Source: a virus
Length of the DNA: 27,950 bases
Reading direction: 5' to 3' (one strand)
Virus record (IMG/VR): IMGVR_UViG_3300022837_000065
Coordinates: 1 to 27,950 of that record
A program made the translations under genes and the position numbers. The notes below the pieces were generated by a model that had not been told where the DNA came from, ran no database searches, and saw nothing but the letters and a program-made list of their open reading frames with translations. The first letter of the stretch is position 1. Each line of letters begins with the position of its first letter. Shown here piece after piece: positions 1 through 6,526 of this stretch.

Positions 1-11
1 AGCCACAGGCG

Positions 12-368
12 ATGCGCCAGGTGTCCGCAAAGCGCACGGCAAAGCGGGCAAGCGCGCAGGGGCAGGCGAATCTGGCATACATGGGCCAAGTCCGGTCACT
101 GCCATGCATCATCTGCGATACCTACGGGCTAACGCAGCTATCCACGACCACGGCGCACCACTGCATCATGGATCGTGGTGGCAACCGAAAAACGCCAGAC
201 TCGGATTGCATTCCACTCTGCGATGGATGCCACCAAGGCAACTTTGACACCAGCAAGATTGCGATCCATCGAGAGCCTAAAGCATGGCGCGCAGCATACG
301 GGCCGGATCACGGCCACATCGAAGCAACACGGCGCATGGTCGCCTATATGACAGGGGGACAGCAATGA
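12..368 (+). CDS. HNH-type nuclease / recombination protein (DUF968- or Ref-like)
   Basis: This 118-residue protein has a zinc-dependent HNH layout: a first CxxC (C32, C35), a central His pair (H49, H50) followed by a conserved-looking DRGG, then PLCDGCHQG with C70, C73 and H74. That order and the small size fit phage DUF968/Ref-like nucleases, which act on DNA during phage recombination. The N-terminus is basic (several Lys/Arg in the first 17 residues), as expected for DNA contact. It is the first of three genes joined by ATGA overlaps, so it is co-translated with the next two. The ATG used is the only one before the zinc motif that gives a natural N-terminus; because the window starts 11 bases upstream, a longer form cannot be excluded. 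The fold call rests on motif spacing only. Confidence 0.7.
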   Translation: MRQVSAKRTAKRASAQGQANLAYMGQVRSLPCIICDTYGLTQLSTTTAHHCIMDRGGNRKTPDSDCIPLCDGCHQGNFDTSKIAIHREPKAWRAAYGPDHGHIEATRRMVAYMTGGQQ

Positions 369-739
369 CTGACAAGACAACCCGCGCGCAGAAGCGCCAG
401 CATCAACGCAAGATGGTCAAGGCGGGATACGTACACGTCGCAGGGTGGTGCATGCCGGACGACGTAGACGCCGCGAAGGCGCGCGTGGCTACTGGCGATC
501 CTGTCCGCGCTGATCGCAATGGAGGATTTGGGGTGACTGACACACGCCGCGCCACCACCTTGCCGGAATGGCTGCAATTCCAGCCCGCCGACATCCCGCT
601 GTTGATCGCCAACGCCGCACTGTGCCGTGAACATACGCCGCTAGCATTGCGACAAGCTGCCATAGCGCTTGGGGTGCTGGACGCGATAGACGTCGCTTGG
701 ACGCCTTGGACGCCATGGAACAAGAAAGGCAAAGCATGA
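365..739 (+). CDS. hypothetical protein with ribbon-helix-helix-like N-terminal motif
   Basis: I do not recognise this 124-residue protein. The start is set by an ATGA overlap with the upstream stop; a longer frame opens earlier but would run far into the HNH gene. Residues 8-45 hold a basic helix, then AGYVHVAGWCMP, then an acidic helix. This resembles a pattern (basic arm, AAG[YF], short strand, W-x-P, helix) that recurs in the small gene at 1622. It is reminiscent of Arc/CopG-type folds, but no family assignment is secure. The C-terminal half is Ala/Leu-rich and probably helical, ending in a duplicated WTPWTPW stretch and a basic tail. It lies between a nuclease and a NusG-like gene, so an early or middle regulatory or recombination role is possible; this is inference. 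Confidence 0.6.
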   Translation: MTDKTTRAQKRQHQRKMVKAGYVHVAGWCMPDDVDAAKARVATGDPVRADRNGGFGVTDTRRATTLPEWLQFQPADIPLLIANAALCREHTPLALRQAAIALGVLDAIDVAWTPWTPWNKKGKA

Positions 740-1326
740 CTAAATATCTAGGCTACGTTGCAGGCGGGCAATGCCGCGACACGCATGCACCCGTCGCGAA
801 GGAAGAAGGCAAGCCCGTGCGGGTCAACTGGATCCGCAAGCAGTTCTGGGTTGTCGAGGAACTGCGCCGAATAGGTGTAACCGCATGGTGCGGCAAGCGG
901 ATGGAGTTCAAGCGACTTTCGGGCGATCGGGATTGGACCGCGTTTGACGTGCCAGCCCTGCCGAATTACATCGTAATGGACCTAGACGATCACAACTACT
1001 TTGCGGCCACGCAGATTGATCACCTGTCCAGCACGCTCATGGCCGTGCCTAAGCGCGATCTGATCGGCGGCGATGGCGTTCTTGGCCTGCAAGGGTTTAT
1101 GGATGACGCTGACAGCGCGTATAAGGCTGCTCAGCGCATTAACAGCGCCAGCCGCGATGAGGTCACGCAATACAACGAGGGGCAGCGCCTGCGGGCGATT
1201 GGCGGGCCGCTCAAGGATATGCTGGTGACGTTCGAGCGGATGGTTGATGCTAGCCGGGTTGCGGCAAGGACGGAGCGGGGAATGCCGGTCGTGTTTGACG
1301 CGTTTGACGTAGAGGGGATAAGTTAA
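736..1326 (+). CDS. NusG-like (NGN plus KOW-like) putative antitermination protein
   Basis: The 196-residue protein has the outline of a NusG/RfaH paralogue. Residues 32-58 (from NWIRKQFWVVEEL) match the NGN first strand and helix with an Arg-rich patch. Residues 71-90 contain LPNYIVMDLDD, like the 'PGYVFVEM' strand of NusG, and 90-106 resemble the strand ending in a VPK turn. Residues 147-170 (NEGQRLRAIGGPLKDML) resemble a KOW motif, which normally reads G-x-x-V-x-x-x-x-GP. Such proteins ride on RNA polymerase to suppress pausing or termination. The start is chosen by an ATGA overlap and a GAAAGG ribosome site. A promoter-like sequence lies just downstream, then the late genes, a position like that of lambda Q. 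The family call is by eye and needs a profile search; NusG-like antitermination itself is inference. Confidence 0.5.
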   Translation: MTKYLGYVAGGQCRDTHAPVAKEEGKPVRVNWIRKQFWVVEELRRIGVTAWCGKRMEFKRLSGDRDWTAFDVPALPNYIVMDLDDHNYFAATQIDHLSSTLMAVPKRDLIGGDGVLGLQGFMDDADSAYKAAQRINSASRDEVTQYNEGQRLRAIGGPLKDMLVTFERMVDASRVAARTERGMPVVFDAFDVEGIS

Positions 1327-1349
1327 TTCGTTTCGCATGTCGATTATGC

Positions 1350-1378
1350 TTGCGGCCTGTGTCGCGTAACGCTATAAG
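1350..1378 (+). promoter_or_regulatory. candidate sigma70-type promoter P1
   Basis: TTGCGG, a 17-base spacer and TATAAG give a -35/-10 pair in the only sizeable gap of this region, between the NusG-like gene and the small-gene cluster. The -10 matches the consensus at five of six positions, the -35 at three of six. Transcription would start near 1385 and read the small genes and then the packaging genes. The -35 has the same TTGCG core as the candidate at 1998. Confidence 0.5.
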
Positions 1379-1415
1379 TCATGCATAGCAACGAAGCACA
1401 CACCGGAGAATGACA

Positions 1416-1625
1416 ATGACCGCAGCGCAAAAGCTTATCGCATCTTTTCACTCAGGCTCAACATTCTACACTGACAACGCAGTAAACATGGTCATAATCA
1501 AGGACAAAACTCCAGGAGCTACGGACTACACGTTGACTGTTATTGAGTCTGCAAAGCGCATCATGGAATACAAGCGCATGATAAACCGCATCCGCAAGGC
1601 GCGCGCAGAAAAGGAGGCAGCATGA
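1416..1625 (+). CDS. small hypothetical protein (69 aa)
   Basis: Two in-frame ATGs lie six bases apart (1410 and 1416). The second is favoured because the CCGGAGA ribosome site is then about eight bases upstream. The protein begins MTAAQKLIASFHSG, has a short strand-rich middle (FYTDNAVNMVIIKD, DYTLTVIES) and ends in a strongly basic, helical tail (residues 46-69, many Lys/Arg, ending in KEAA). No family is recognised. Its stop overlaps the next gene as ATGA, with an AAGGAGG ribosome site inside its last codons, so translation of the two is coupled. It is the first gene after candidate promoter P1. The basic tail could bind nucleic acid, which is only inference. Confidence 0.6.
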   Translation: MTAAQKLIASFHSGSTFYTDNAVNMVIIKDKTPGATDYTLTVIESAKRIMEYKRMINRIRKARAEKEAA

Positions 1626-1822
1626 CCGCAGCAGAGCGCAACCGCCGCAAGCGCCGCCTAGAGGCCGCAGGGTTTAAAGCGCTACCTACGGGGTGGGTGC
1701 CAGTGGCATACGCTGCAAAGGTAGCCGCCCAGGTCGAGGCATACGCCGCTGACGTAGACGCCGCAGCCGCCAAGGCCTTGCCACTGGGGCGACCGAAGGC
1801 AAAACAAGGAATCACAGAATGA
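1622..1822 (+). CDS. small hypothetical protein with basic arm and GWVP motif
   Basis: A 66-residue protein preceded by an excellent AAGGAGG ribosome site and joined to its neighbours by ATGA overlaps on both sides. The first 13 residues are basic (RNRRKRR), followed by AAGFKALPTGWVPVAYAAKVAAQVEAY and an Ala-rich helix. The order basic helix, AAGF, GW-x-P, helix echoes the N-terminus of the gene at 365, so the two may share a fold or ancestry. It resembles small phage DNA-binding proteins in general layout, but I cannot name a family. Confidence 0.55.
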   Translation: MTAAERNRRKRRLEAAGFKALPTGWVPVAYAAKVAAQVEAYAADVDAAAAKALPLGRPKAKQGITE

Positions 1823-1992
1823 CAGACCAAGAGCACGCAGACGAAATCAATCGCGCGGTTTACGAACTGAACGAAGCAGTATATTCGGCCCAAGATGATG
1901 GGGTAGGGGTTGAAATCCACAAGATTGACCGTTTCTCTTTTGATCGCGGCTTTTTTGAAAGCGTTTCAGCGAAAATTACCCGAAGGACATGA
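1819..1992 (+). CDS. small acidic hypothetical protein (57 aa)
   Basis: This short gene continues the ATGA-coupled chain: its ATG overlaps the stop of the preceding gene. The product starts MTDQEHADEINRAVYELNEA, an acidic amphipathic helix, then VEIHKIDRFSFDRGF, probably strand and turn, and ends in a basic ITRRT. It is too short for motif recognition and no function is proposed. Coupling to an upstream gene with a strong ribosome site is the main support that it is translated. Confidence 0.5.
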   Translation: MTDQEHADEINRAVYELNEAVYSAQDDGVGVEIHKIDRFSFDRGFFESVSAKITRRT

Positions 1993-2081
1993 CCCGCTTG
2001 CGCACCCTGTCCGCTTGTGGTATTATCGCCGCATTCGCGGGCAGGGATTACCCAGCCGCACTTGTCGCGGTGTCGCGTTAA
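1989..2081 (+). CDS. doubtful 30-residue ORF
   Basis: An ATGA overlap with the previous stop opens a 30-codon frame whose product has a hydrophobic centre (SACGIIAAFAG). It has no ribosome site of its own and covers the promoter-like sequence at 1998-2026, so it may simply be leader DNA. It is listed because the coupling pattern matches its neighbours. Confidence 0.2.
   Translation: MTRLRTLSACGIIAAFAGRDYPAALVAVSR
1998..2026 (+). promoter_or_regulatory. candidate sigma70-type promoter P2
   Basis: TTGCGC, a 17-base spacer and TATTAT form a -35/-10 pair with the same TTGCG core and same spacing as P1. The transcript would start near 2033, leaving a leader of about 130 bases before the methyltransferase start. 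That leader ends in the tandem hairpins at 2124-2161. Confidence 0.45.
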
Positions 2082-2123
2082 TTCGCAGGCAGGCACCGTG
2101 CGTAAGCTATTATGCCAACCGAC

Positions 2124-2161
2124 AGGCGGGATGCCTTAACGATAGCAAAGGCGGGACGCCT
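2124..2161 (+). promoter_or_regulatory. tandem GGGAN-loop hairpins before the methyltransferase start
   Basis: Two four-base-pair hairpins occur 12 bases apart: AGGC-GGGAT-GCCT (2124-2136) and AGGC-GGGAC-GCCT (2149-2161). The second ends one base before the ATG at 2163, occupying the place where a Shine-Dalgarno sequence would be; no other ribosome site is visible. The same arrangement precedes the genes at 3451 and 8729. A translational operator, RNA-protein binding site or transcription-pausing element are all possible. Confidence 0.55.
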
Positions 2162-2162
2162 A

Positions 2163-3413
2163 ATGGCAGACCAGAAATGGCCAGCGGATAAAGTCGAACG
2201 CCGCAATGTTGCTGACTTGATCCCATATGCACGCAACAGCCGGACGCACAGCGCCGAGCAAGTGTCGCAGATCGCAGCCAGCATCAAGGAATGGGGCTGG
2301 ACAGTCTCGGTTTTGATTGAAGCCGATGGCGGATTGATTGCAGGCCACGGGCGGATCTTGGCCGCGCAAAAGCTGGGCATCAAAGACGTGCCTTGCATGG
2401 TCGCCGAAGGATGGACCGACGCGCAGAAGAAAGCCTATGTGATTGCTGACAACAAGCTGGCCCTGAATGCGGGCTGGGATGACGCGATGCTCAAGGTTGA
2501 GATGGGCGAACTGGACGCGCTGGACTTTGACCTGTCGCTGACCGGCTTCGGCGCTGACGAATTCGCGGCGTTTTTTGTTGAGGAAACCGAAGGGCTGACA
2601 GATGAAGACGCGGTGCCAGACGCGCCTGCCGTTCCCGTGACGGTCCTGTGCGACGTGTGGCTGCTGGGGCGGCATCGTTTGATGTGCGGGGACAGCACCA
2701 GAATAGACGTGGTGGAGCGGCTGATGGATGGGCGGAAGGCCGACATGGTTTTCACTGATCCGCCTTATGGCGTTAGCTACACAGGCGGGTTGTCAGACAA
2801 GGGTGGCGGATTAAAAGCCAACGCCAGAGAAATGATAAAAAACGATGACGTAGATTTATATTGCGAAGCGGTCACTATTTCTGCCGCGTTCTGCCTTGGC
2901 CCTGTCTTTATGTTTTATGCGGACACTGTGCCATTCGGGTTGTATGGCGGCGTTCAAGATGTTGGCGGCGATGTCGTCGCCCTTTTGATCTGGCGCAAAA
3001 AAGGTGGTTACGGCGCTCTTGGGGCTTCTTATAAACCGAACCATGAGCCTTGCTTGATCTGGAAGCCAAAAGGAGCAAAGCTAAACTTTATTGGGTTTAC
3101 TACTGAAAATAGGGTTTGGGATGAGGATAAAGACTTTTCTAACAAGCTGCACCCAACGCAAAAGCCGGTAACAATACCAGAGCGTGCAATTCGCAATCAT
3201 AAAGCTGATACGGTTCTGGATTTATTTGGCGGCAGTGGTTCAACACTTATAGCTTGCGAAAAGGTAGGCCGCGATTGCCGCATGATGGAACTAGACCCAA
3301 AGTATTGCGACGTAATCATTCAGCGCTGGCAGGAATTCACAGGCCAGACAGCAACGCTAGAAGCTACAGGCCAGACATACACCGAACTAAAGGTCGAGCG
3401 CCTAGCAGCTTAA
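2163..3413 (+). CDS. ParB-like domain fused to N6-adenine/N4-cytosine DNA methyltransferase
   Basis: A 416-residue two-domain protein. Residues 10-105 are a ParB/Srx-type domain (the IPYARNSRTHS stretch, then GGLIAGHGR and ADNKLA), common at the front of phage methyltransferases. Residues 160-392 are a beta-class amino-methyltransferase: DPPY at 199-202 is catalytic motif IV, HPTQKPV at 330-336 and FGGSGST at 355-361 is the SAM-binding motif, in the order IV then I. It probably methylates phage DNA against host restriction. An ATG 51 bases upstream is possible, but the start at 2163 follows the hairpin pair exactly as at 3451. The target-recognition part (about 2815-3300) is AT-richer than both flanks, suggesting a swapped specificity segment. 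Confidence 0.9.
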   Translation: MADQKWPADKVERRNVADLIPYARNSRTHSAEQVSQIAASIKEWGWTVSVLIEADGGLIAGHGRILAAQKLGIKDVPCMVAEGWTDAQKKAYVIADNKLALNAGWDDAMLKVEMGELDALDFDLSLTGFGADEFAAFFVEETEGLTDEDAVPDAPAVPVTVLCDVWLLGRHRLMCGDSTRIDVVERLMDGRKADMVFTDPPYGVSYTGGLSDKGGGLKANAREMIKNDDVDLYCEAVTISAAFCLGPVFMFYADTVPFGLYGGVQDVGGDVVALLIWRKKGGYGALGASYKPNHEPCLIWKPKGAKLNFIGFTTENRVWDEDKDFSNKLHPTQKPVTIPERAIRNHKADTVLDLFGGSGSTLIACEKVGRDCRMMELDPKYCDVIIQRWQEFTGQTATLEATGQTYTELKVERLAA

Positions 3414-3415
3414 AC

Positions 3416-3449
3416 GGGCGGGAAGCCCTAAAGAAAGGGCGGGACGCCT
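3416..3449 (+). promoter_or_regulatory. tandem GGGAN-loop hairpins before the small terminase start
   Basis: Directly after the methyltransferase stop come GGGC-GGGAA-GCCC (3416-3428) and GGGC-GGGAC-GCCT (3437-3449, outer pair G-U), eight bases apart. One base separates the second from the ATG at 3451. Compared with 2124-2161 the first stem has A-U changed to G-C on both sides, a compensating change. There is no separate Shine-Dalgarno sequence. Confidence 0.55.
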
Positions 3450-3450
3450 G

Positions 3451-3840
3451 ATGACCAAGAAACATACAGGCCGACCGCCTTTCACTTTGAGCGACGAACA
3501 ATTTAAAACAATCGAAGGCATGGCGCGGATTCAATGCACGCAGGACGAAATCTGCGACATCTTTGAGGTGACGGACAAGACGCTGAACCTGGCGCTTAAA
3601 AAGCACAACGGCACTTCTTTCTCCGACCTTATTAAAAAGAATATAAGCCACGGCAAGGCATCGCTGCGCCGAAACCAATGGAAGGCCGCTGAAAAGGGCG
3701 TGCCGTCAATCCTTATTTGGCTTGGCAAACAGCACCTTGGCCAGAAGGATGTGGTCGAAAGTACAGGCGCAGTTGATGTGCATCATTTTGATGGGTGGCA
3801 AATTGACCGCGCGAAACCCGATCCATCTGAGCCTGACTGA
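3451..3840 (+). CDS. terS: terminase small subunit
   Basis: This 129-residue protein has the usual small-terminase size and plan. Residues 8-62 form a helix-turn-helix: LSDEQFKTIEGMAR, the QDEICDIFEV turn with a recognition helix after it, then a Lys-rich segment. The rest is helical oligomerisation sequence (SHGKASLRRNQWKAAEKG, then IWLGKQHLGQKD, a motif typical of TerS tails). It recognises phage DNA and loads the large terminase. It lies directly upstream of the large subunit with a 50-base overlap, and downstream of tandem hairpins that replace the ribosome site, so its translation may be regulated. Identification is from layout and context and is strong. Confidence 0.88.
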   Translation: MTKKHTGRPPFTLSDEQFKTIEGMARIQCTQDEICDIFEVTDKTLNLALKKHNGTSFSDLIKKNISHGKASLRRNQWKAAEKGVPSILIWLGKQHLGQKDVVESTGAVDVHHFDGWQIDRAKPDPSEPD

Positions 3841-5062
3841 ACCGCAAGAACGGTTTCTGTTGTCGGAAGCAAAGCACCCTGCGTTTGTCGCCGGCTTTGG
3901 CGCTGGCAAGTCGGAGGTTATGGTCTGGTCGGCAATTGGTGACGCGGCACACAGCGCAACGGCGTTGATTGGCATGTATGCGCCCACCTACGACCTTGTC
4001 CGCCTGATTACTGCGCCGCGTATCTGCGCCAGGCTTGAACGCATCGGGGTGCCGCACAAGTGGAACAAGTCCGAAAACATCATCTACACCAGCTGGCCAC
4101 GGTTCGGGGACTTTGTCCTGCGCACAATGGACAATCCCGAAAGGATCGTTGGGTACGAGACCTATCGCGCGCACGTCGACGAGCTAGATACGCTCAAGAC
4201 GGAGCAAGCGCGAAAGGCTTGGAACCAGATCATCGCGCGGAACCGGCAAAAGCCCGAAGGCATCAAGCGCCCGTTTAATCGCGTGTCCGCTTACACGACG
4301 CCAGAAGGCTTTCGCTTCGTCTATGAGCGATGGGCCAAGGAACCGACCGAAGGCTACGAATTTTTTCAGGCCCCGACATACAGCAACCCAACTTTGCCAA
4401 CCGACTATGTTGACAACTTGCGCAACAGCTACCCGGCTGGATTGATTGACGCTTACATTGAGGGGCGCTTTGTCAACTTAACATCGGGCAGCGTTTACAC
4501 GTCATATGACCGCGAAGTAAACCGCAGCCGCGAGACGCTGCAACCTGGCGAACCGATCAAGCTGGGGATGGATTTTAACGTCGGCAACATGGCAGCTTGC
4601 GCTTACGTACTGCGCGAGAATGATTGGCACTGCGTTGACGAAATCAAGGGCGGGCGAGACACCCCGGCAATGATTGACACGATCAAAGACCGCTGGGCAG
4701 GGCACCACGTTACGATCTATCCCGACGCCAGCGGCGCTAACGCCAGCAGCAAGGGCGCATCAATCTCTGACATCGGGTTGTTACGCGGCGCAGGTTTTAC
4801 AATCCGCGCCAAGCCGTCGAACCCCCGCGTTAAGGACCGGATATTGTCGGTCAACATGGCGTTTCAAAACAAGCGCGTGTTTGTGAATCCAGATACATGC
4901 CCCGAGACTGCCCGTTGCCTTGAGCAGCAGGCATACGACGCAAACGGCGAGCCTGACAAAAAGACGGGCCTTGACCATCAAAATGACGCAGCAGGATATC
5001 CGCTGGCCTATGAAATGCCCGTCGTGAAGCCCACATTTGAATCTCGGAGTTTACGTTTATGA
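3791..5062 (+). CDS. terL: terminase large subunit (ATPase and nuclease)
   Basis: The packaging motor, about 423 residues from this start. The ATPase half shows Walker A GFGAGKS (35-41) and Walker B with D130-E131 in HVDELD. The RNaseH-like nuclease half shows three acidic positions: D261 in LGMDFNVG, D312 in YPDASGA and D399 in HQNDAAGYP. The length is normal to slightly short for the family. The start is uncertain: the frame is open back to 3722 and no ribosome site is visible. The ATG at 3791 places the 'LTEPQERFLL' opening motif at residue 15 and overlaps terS by 50 bases, so translation is probably coupled. It hands DNA to the portal encoded next, whose ATG overlaps its stop. Confidence 0.95.
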   Translation: MGGKLTARNPIHLSLTEPQERFLLSEAKHPAFVAGFGAGKSEVMVWSAIGDAAHSATALIGMYAPTYDLVRLITAPRICARLERIGVPHKWNKSENIIYTSWPRFGDFVLRTMDNPERIVGYETYRAHVDELDTLKTEQARKAWNQIIARNRQKPEGIKRPFNRVSAYTTPEGFRFVYERWAKEPTEGYEFFQAPTYSNPTLPTDYVDNLRNSYPAGLIDAYIEGRFVNLTSGSVYTSYDREVNRSRETLQPGEPIKLGMDFNVGNMAACAYVLRENDWHCVDEIKGGRDTPAMIDTIKDRWAGHHVTIYPDASGANASSKGASISDIGLLRGAGFTIRAKPSNPRVKDRILSVNMAFQNKRVFVNPDTCPETARCLEQQAYDANGEPDKKTGLDHQNDAAGYPLAYEMPVVKPTFESRSLRL

Positions 5063-6468
5063 CCGCAGTCGCCGCAAGATCAAAAGCTGTCGCACAGATG
5101 GTGGAAGCTTCCGCCCGTGGTCGCGCTTTGATGGGCGGCACGCAGGGCATGCGCCGCAAAGGCACAACTTACCTGCCAAAGTTCACGGCTGAATCGCAAG
5201 AGACATACGACGAGCGCTTGGCTATGTCGTGGCTGTTTAACGGCTATAAAAAAGCAATCCGCGACATGACTGGCCGGGTCTTTCGCAGGCCGGTTGAGCT
5301 TGCCGAGGAAACCCCAGACGACATTGCAGAATGGGCCAAGAATATTGACCTTGCCGGACGGGATTTATCCACGTTTGCGCGCGACGTGTTTCAGGACGGC
5401 TTGTCTGCTGGCATTGCTTATATCCTAGTTGACGCACCGGCGCGGCCTGAGCAGGTAACGCGGGCCGCTGTGGCGTCTATGGGCCTGCGCCCGTACCTGT
5501 CGCACATTCGCGTTGAGGACGTGCTAGGCTGGCGCACAGAGCTTGTCAGCAACGTCACAGTTCTGGCGCAGCTGCGGCTGATGGAGTCCGTCACTGAGCA
5601 AGATCCCAAGGACGAATTCAAAAGCGTCGAAATAGACCAGGTTCGCGTGCTGGACCGGATGGAAGCTGGCGGCGTTATGACCCGGCTTTATCGCAAGCGC
5701 GAAGGCGGCCATGGCGAATATGTGCTTTTCGCAGAGCCGACTATCAGCGACATGGATGACATTACGCTCGTGCCGTTTTATGCCAACCGCACCGGGTTCT
5801 TCACGGGCGAACCTATGCTTGACGACTTGGCCGATTGCAACATCGCGCATTGGCAGTCTCAATCTGACCAGCGCAACGTGCTGCACTTCGCGCGGGTGCC
5901 GATCCTGTTCGGTTCGGGCCGCCAAGACGACGAGCCGATCACAATTAGCGTTGGCCAGATGACCACGGCCAACGACCCGGCGGCTGACCTCAAGTGGGTT
6001 GAGCATAGCGGCAAAGCGATCGACGCCGGACGGCAAGATCTTAAAGACCTTGAATTTCAGATGGAAACGCTGGGCCTGCAACTGACTGTTGCCCGCGTGT
6101 CGTCTGAAAGCGCCACCGGGGCCGCGCTTGATGCCGAAAAAGAAACGTCGCAGCTGTCTATGACGGCTGATTCCCTGCAAGACGCGCTAGAACAGGCGAT
6201 GATCTATATGCTGCAATACGCTGGCCGCGATGACGTAACGCCGACCGTGACAGTCAACAAGGAATTCGCAGCCGGCATGATGTCTGCGCAAGAGATGGCG
6301 GTTCTGTTGCAGGCTGTGCAGTCTGGCAACATGAGCCGCGAAACGTTCCTGCGCGAGCTTGCACGACGCGGCATGGTTGCCAGCGACCTGAACCCGCAAG
6401 ACGAGGCTGACCGCATTGCGTCGGCGTCGCCGATGATTGTAGGCAACCCACTTGGATTGGAGGCATAA
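5059..6468 (+). CDS. portal protein (DUF4055-type)
   Basis: A 469-residue protein of usual portal length, following the large terminase with an ATGA overlap. The N-terminal part (TYLPKFTAESQETYDERLAM, then NGYKKAIRDMTGRVF) and the central DVLGWRTE with a following strand-rich stretch match DUF4055 portals. These dodecamers form the DNA gate at one capsid vertex and the docking ring for terminase and connectors. A long helical stretch with SSESATGAALDAEKETSQL (about 350-375) corresponds to the stem/wing helices, where S-x-x-S-x-A-x-D patterns are common in portals. A Gln/Met-rich C-terminal helix follows. The last codons carry a GGAGG ribosome site for the micro-gene downstream. Confidence 0.9.
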   Translation: MTAVAARSKAVAQMVEASARGRALMGGTQGMRRKGTTYLPKFTAESQETYDERLAMSWLFNGYKKAIRDMTGRVFRRPVELAEETPDDIAEWAKNIDLAGRDLSTFARDVFQDGLSAGIAYILVDAPARPEQVTRAAVASMGLRPYLSHIRVEDVLGWRTELVSNVTVLAQLRLMESVTEQDPKDEFKSVEIDQVRVLDRMEAGGVMTRLYRKREGGHGEYVLFAEPTISDMDDITLVPFYANRTGFFTGEPMLDDLADCNIAHWQSQSDQRNVLHFARVPILFGSGRQDDEPITISVGQMTTANDPAADLKWVEHSGKAIDAGRQDLKDLEFQMETLGLQLTVARVSSESATGAALDAEKETSQLSMTADSLQDALEQAMIYMLQYAGRDDVTPTVTVNKEFAAGMMSAQEMAVLLQAVQSGNMSRETFLRELARRGMVASDLNPQDEADRIASASPMIVGNPLGLEA

Positions 6469-6522
6469 ATGGCATACGGCACAAAGACACCGACAAAGCG
6501 TAAACCCAAGCCAAAGAAGTGA
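6469..6522 (+). CDS. 17-residue lysine-rich micro-gene between portal and head protein
   Basis: A strong GGAGG ribosome site (6458-6462) sits six bases before an ATG that opens only 17 codons: MAYGTKTPTKRKPKPKK. The downstream head gene has only a poor ribosome site of its own, and starts four bases after this stop. Two readings fit: a genuine basic micro-protein, similar in style to short Lys/Pro-rich peptides in other phages' head operons, or a leader peptide that delivers ribosomes to the next gene by coupling. The peptide has eight basic residues and would bind DNA or RNA nonspecifically. Confidence 0.5.
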   Translation: MAYGTKTPTKRKPKPKK

Positions 6523-6526
6523 CCCA

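Noticed and set aside
5524-6180. 218-codon minus-strand frame under the portal gene
   Set aside because: Shadow of GC-rich portal codons with no recognisable motif.
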